35,757 nucleotides of DNA. Origin: Pseudoxanthomonas mexicana. GTDB taxonomy: Bacteria; Pseudomonadota; Gammaproteobacteria; Xanthomonadales; Xanthomonadaceae. The DNA is taken from NCBI RefSeq assembly GCF_010093385.1, contig NZ_PDWV01000040.1, positions 1 through 35,757 on the forward strand, written 5' to 3'. The position numbers and the translations under genes were made by a program. How positions within the stretch are numbered: position 1 is the stretch's first letter; each line of letters begins with the position of its first letter. The notes below the pieces were generated by a model that searched no databases, was not told where the DNA came from, and saw only the letters and a list, made by a program, of their open reading frames with translations. Shown in pieces: positions 33,431-35,757 of the stretch.

Positions 33431-34165
33431 ATGATGGAATTGCTTACCGATCCGCAGGTGTGGATCACGCTGGTCACGCTGAGTGCGATCGAGATCGTGC
33501 TGGGCATCGACAACCTGGTCTTCATCTCCATCGCGGTCAGCAAGCTGCCGCCGCACCAGCGCGAAGTCGCGCGCAAGTTCGGCATCGCCGTGGCGTGCAT
33601 CACCCGCATCATGCTGCTGCTGACGCTGGCCTGGCTGGCGGGTCTGACGTCGGATCTGTTCACGCTGTTCGGCCAGGGCATTTCGGTGCGCGATCTGGTG
33701 CTGATCCTGGGCGGCGTGTTCCTGTTGGTGAAAGGCACCAAGGAGATCCTGGAGCTGGTGAAGGGCGAACCCGATTCGGAAGACGTGCACACCCGCCCTG
33801 CGGCGTCGTTCGCCGGCGTGATCGCGCAGATCGCCGTGATCGACATCGTGTTCTCGCTGGACTCGGTGATCGCGGCGGTCGGCATGGCCAATCACACGCC
33901 GGTGATGGTGGCGGCCATCCTGCTGGCCGTGGCGGTGATGCTGCTGGCGGCGCGCCCGCTGGGCCAGTTCATCGACAACAATCCCACCATCAAGATGCTG
34001 GCGCTGGCCTTCATTGTCGCGGTGGGCGCGTACCTGCTGCTGGATGGCTTCGAACTGCACATCCCGAAGGGCTACCTGTACGGTGCGATGGGCTTCTCGG
34101 CGGTGGTCGAGTGCCTGAACCTGTGGGCCAAGAAGCGCGCCAGCCTGCGCATGCTGCGCGAATAG
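33431..34165 (+). CDS. TerC family inner-membrane protein
   Basis: A 244-residue protein with about seven membrane helices. It has the TerC hallmarks: LSAIEIVLGIDNLVFISI with the conserved E and D-N, and the paired VIDIVFSLDSVIAAVGM. The hydrophilic loop GEPDSEDVHTRP separates the two halves. TerC/Alx-type proteins are linked to metal (manganese, tellurite) efflux; this member has no known substrate. It starts 29 bp after dgkA and ends at a terminator, with no riboswitch room in front of it. Confidence 0.93.
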   Translation: MMELLTDPQVWITLVTLSAIEIVLGIDNLVFISIAVSKLPPHQREVARKFGIAVACITRIMLLLTLAWLAGLTSDLFTLFGQGISVRDLVLILGGVFLLVKGTKEILELVKGEPDSEDVHTRPAASFAGVIAQIAVIDIVFSLDSVIAAVGMANHTPVMVAAILLAVAVMLLAARPLGQFIDNNPTIKMLALAFIVAVGAYLLLDGFELHIPKGYLYGAMGFSAVVECLNLWAKKRASLRMLRE

Positions 34166-34191
34166 CATCGCGTTTCCCTCCTGGTGTCGCG

Positions 34192-34220
34192 AAGGGCTCC
34201 CTCGGGAGCCCTTCCTTTTT
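34192..34220 (+). terminator. Rho-independent terminator after the terC-like gene
   Basis: A 10-bp perfect stem AAGGGCTCCC (34192-34201) / GGGAGCCCTT (34204-34213) with loop TC, followed by CCTTTTT. Located 27 bp past the stop codon, it ends the dgkA-terC unit before the lemA gene. Confidence 0.88.
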
Positions 34221-34323
34221 CACGAAGGCCTAACGAGGCGTTTCCCGCAGCGCGTGCGAGCAGCTTGCGCCTTCATGGGCAAGGTGCTGGAATCGGCACG
34301 TCCGCCCAAGGGAGTGCCGTGCC

Positions 34324-34965
34324 ATGCGTCAGGTGTCGCGTCTGTGGTTGCTCGTCGTGCTGGTCGCGCTGCTGTCGGGCTGCGGCTACAACGCCATCCA
34401 GCAGAAGGACGAAGCGGTGAAGGCCGGCTGGTCGGAAGTTCTGAACCAGTACAAGCGCCGTGCGGACCTGATCCCCAATCTGGTGAAGACCGTGCAGGGC
34501 TACGCCCAGCAGGAACGCCAGGTGCTGACCGACGTCACCAATGCGCGCGCGCGGGTGGGCCAGATCCAGGTGAACGCCGACGACGCCGCTTCGCTGGCGC
34601 AGTTCCAGCAGGCGCAGGGCGAATTGTCCAGTGCATTGAATCGGCTGCTGGTCGTCACCGAGAACTATCCGAACCTGAAGTCCGACCAGTCCTTCCGCGA
34701 TCTGCAGGCACAGCTGGAAGGCACCGAGAACCGCATCACCGTCGCTCGCGGCCGCTACATCCAGACGGTGCAGGACTACAACACCTACATCCGCCAGTTC
34801 CCGCAGGTGATCACCGCCAAGCTCACCGGCGCCAAGGAGAAGCCGAACTTCACCGTCGAGAACGAAGCGGCGATTTCCGAGGCTCCCGCCGTCGACTTCG
34901 GCACGCCGCCGCCGGCCGCACCGCAGGCGCCCACGCCGCCGCCCGCTTCGTCCCCGGACAACTGA
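34324..34965 (+). CDS. LemA family lipoprotein
   Basis: A 213-residue protein with a lipoprotein signal (LLSGC, C20) and the LemA signature YNAIQQKDEAVKAGWSEV. It also has KRRADLIPNLVKTVQGYA and the LEGTENRITVARGRYIQTVQDYN helix. A Pro/Ala-rich C-terminal tail (about 190-213) is seen. LemA proteins are helical cell-envelope proteins of undefined biochemistry. In xanthomonads the gene is normally followed by TPM-domain genes, as here (18 bp gap). Confidence 0.93.
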   Translation: MRQVSRLWLLVVLVALLSGCGYNAIQQKDEAVKAGWSEVLNQYKRRADLIPNLVKTVQGYAQQERQVLTDVTNARARVGQIQVNADDAASLAQFQQAQGELSSALNRLLVVTENYPNLKSDQSFRDLQAQLEGTENRITVARGRYIQTVQDYNTYIRQFPQVITAKLTGAKEKPNFTVENEAAISEAPAVDFGTPPPAAPQAPTPPPASSPDN

Positions 34966-34983
34966 GCTACGGCCATCGCCGCC

Positions 34984-35709
34984 ATGCTGCGCGCGCTGGC
35001 GTTGTGCCTGCTGCTGGTCGCTGCGCCGGCCTGGGCACAGTCGCTGGTGGCCATTCCGGCGCTGGATTCGCCGGTGGTCGATACCACCGGCACGCTGGAC
35101 GCCACACAGAAGCAGCAGCTGGAGCAGCAGGCGCTGGCGCTGCAACAGCGCAAGGGCAGCCAGCTGCAGGTGCTGATCGTGCCCAGCACGCAGCCCGAGG
35201 ACATCTTCGACTACACCCAGCGCGTGTTCGACCAGTGGAAGCTGGGGCGCCAGGGCGTGGACGACGCGGTGATCCTGGTGGTGGCGAAGGACGACCGGCG
35301 GGGGCGCATCCATACCGGGTACGGACTGGAAGGCGCGATTCCCGACGCCGTGGCCAACCGTGTCATCCAGGAGTACCTGGTGCCGAAGTTCCGTGCCGGC
35401 GACTATGCGGGTGGCGTCACCGACGCCACGGCCGTGCTGGTGAAGCTGATCGATGGCGAGTCGCTGCCGGCGCCCGTCAGCACGCACCGCTCGACGACAG
35501 GCGACGGTTCCGGGAGCGACTGGCTCTTCGCGCTGTTCGCCGCGTTCGTGGTGGCGACCCTGGTACGGGGCATGTTCGGCCGCGCGCCGGCCGGGCTTCG
35601 CGGCCTGCTCACCGGTGGCGCCGCGGCGGGCGTGGCGCTGCTGCTGTCGTCGCTGATTCCGGCCGGCATCGCCGGCGGTCTCGGTCCGCTGTATGGCAGG
35701 TCTTTATAA
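34984..35709 (+). CDS. TPM-domain (YgcG-like) protein
   Basis: A 241-residue protein with signal peptide (cleavage near AWA-Q19), a periplasmic TPM domain (about 27-150; VDTTGTLDATQKQQLEQ, VLIVPSTQPEDIFDYTQRVFDQWKLG, HTGYGLEGAIPD) and two C-terminal membrane segments (about 178-195 and 205-228). Family members usually end in a Gly/Ser-rich tail; here the frame stops at GPLYGRSL without it. It may be truncated or this may be a natural end. It is co-oriented with lemA. TPM proteins are tied to photosystem repair in plants and to unknown envelope tasks in bacteria. Confidence 0.88.
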   Translation: MLRALALCLLLVAAPAWAQSLVAIPALDSPVVDTTGTLDATQKQQLEQQALALQQRKGSQLQVLIVPSTQPEDIFDYTQRVFDQWKLGRQGVDDAVILVVAKDDRRGRIHTGYGLEGAIPDAVANRVIQEYLVPKFRAGDYAGGVTDATAVLVKLIDGESLPAPVSTHRSTTGDGSGSDWLFALFAAFVVATLVRGMFGRAPAGLRGLLTGGAAAGVALLLSSLIPAGIAGGLGPLYGRSL

Positions 35710-35757
35710 ACCTCTGTCGGCGCCGACGGGCCTGCCCGTGTATACGTAGTGGTGGGT

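Overview
The window is high-GC (about 68-70 %), densely packed bacterial DNA. Gene content and order point to a gammaproteobacterium of the family Xanthomonadaceae (Pseudoxanthomonas, Lysobacter, Stenotrophomonas or Xanthomonas type). The reasons are a TonB / gshB / pilG-I-J / chpA-B-C block, GTAG-headed REP palindromes, a heptameric GGGAATC repeat, and housekeeping genes of gammaproteobacterial type (nudE, cysQ, mazG, bioA, rsmE, dgkA). I cannot fix the genus. No rRNA, tRNA, CRISPR array, prophage or insertion sequence is visible. No gene-free stretch exceeds 300 bp.

Layout. 1-3358 (+): end of a TPR protein, a YoaA/DinG-type Fe-S helicase, and tsaB (tRNA t6A synthesis), whose reading frame is cut by an in-frame TAA at a normally conserved Tyr. 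3368-5189 (-): a TonB-type protein and glutathione synthase gshB. 5432-16319 (+): a Pil-Chp chemosensory operon for type IV pili: pilG, pilI, pilJ (frameshifted by one missing base), a 2011-residue hybrid kinase chpA, a CheB-like chpB that seems to have lost catalytic residues, and chpC. The pilH and pilK genes found in the Pseudomonas version are absent; each gap holds a tiny ORF that ends in an ATGA overlap with the next gene. 16330-16416: two facing REP hairpins. 16413-18508 (-): bioA-rsmE.

18595-22129 (+): nudE-cysQ-mazG (overlapping genes), then, after repeat elements, ynfA, a Mpo1/DUF962-like gene and an unknown gene. 22157-22495 (-): a DMT/DUF486 membrane protein. 22625-28356 (+): a two-component system (response regulator and kinase) followed by a MacA/MacB-type tripartite efflux set in which ATPase and permease are separate genes. 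The MacA-like adaptor carries an unusual insert of about 130 residues with two LTxxQ-like motifs. A 4x7-bp inverted repeat sits between ATPase and permease and encodes the ATPase C-terminus.

28402-30428 (+): isoaspartyl peptidase, a sigma-factor-like protein and a VOC-fold protein, tightly coupled. 30633-32003 (+): secreted S8 protease with a strong terminator. 32073-32807 (-): SGNH lipoprotein. 33021-35709 (+): dgkA, a TerC-family membrane protein, LemA, and a TPM-domain protein close to the window end.

The strongest leads are the reduced Pil-Chp system (no pilH or pilK, degenerate ChpB), the LTxxQ-like insert in the efflux adaptor, and two apparent lesions (tsaB, pilJ) that are either sequencing errors or real inactivation. 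I did not find a clear, wholly novel defence or mobile system.
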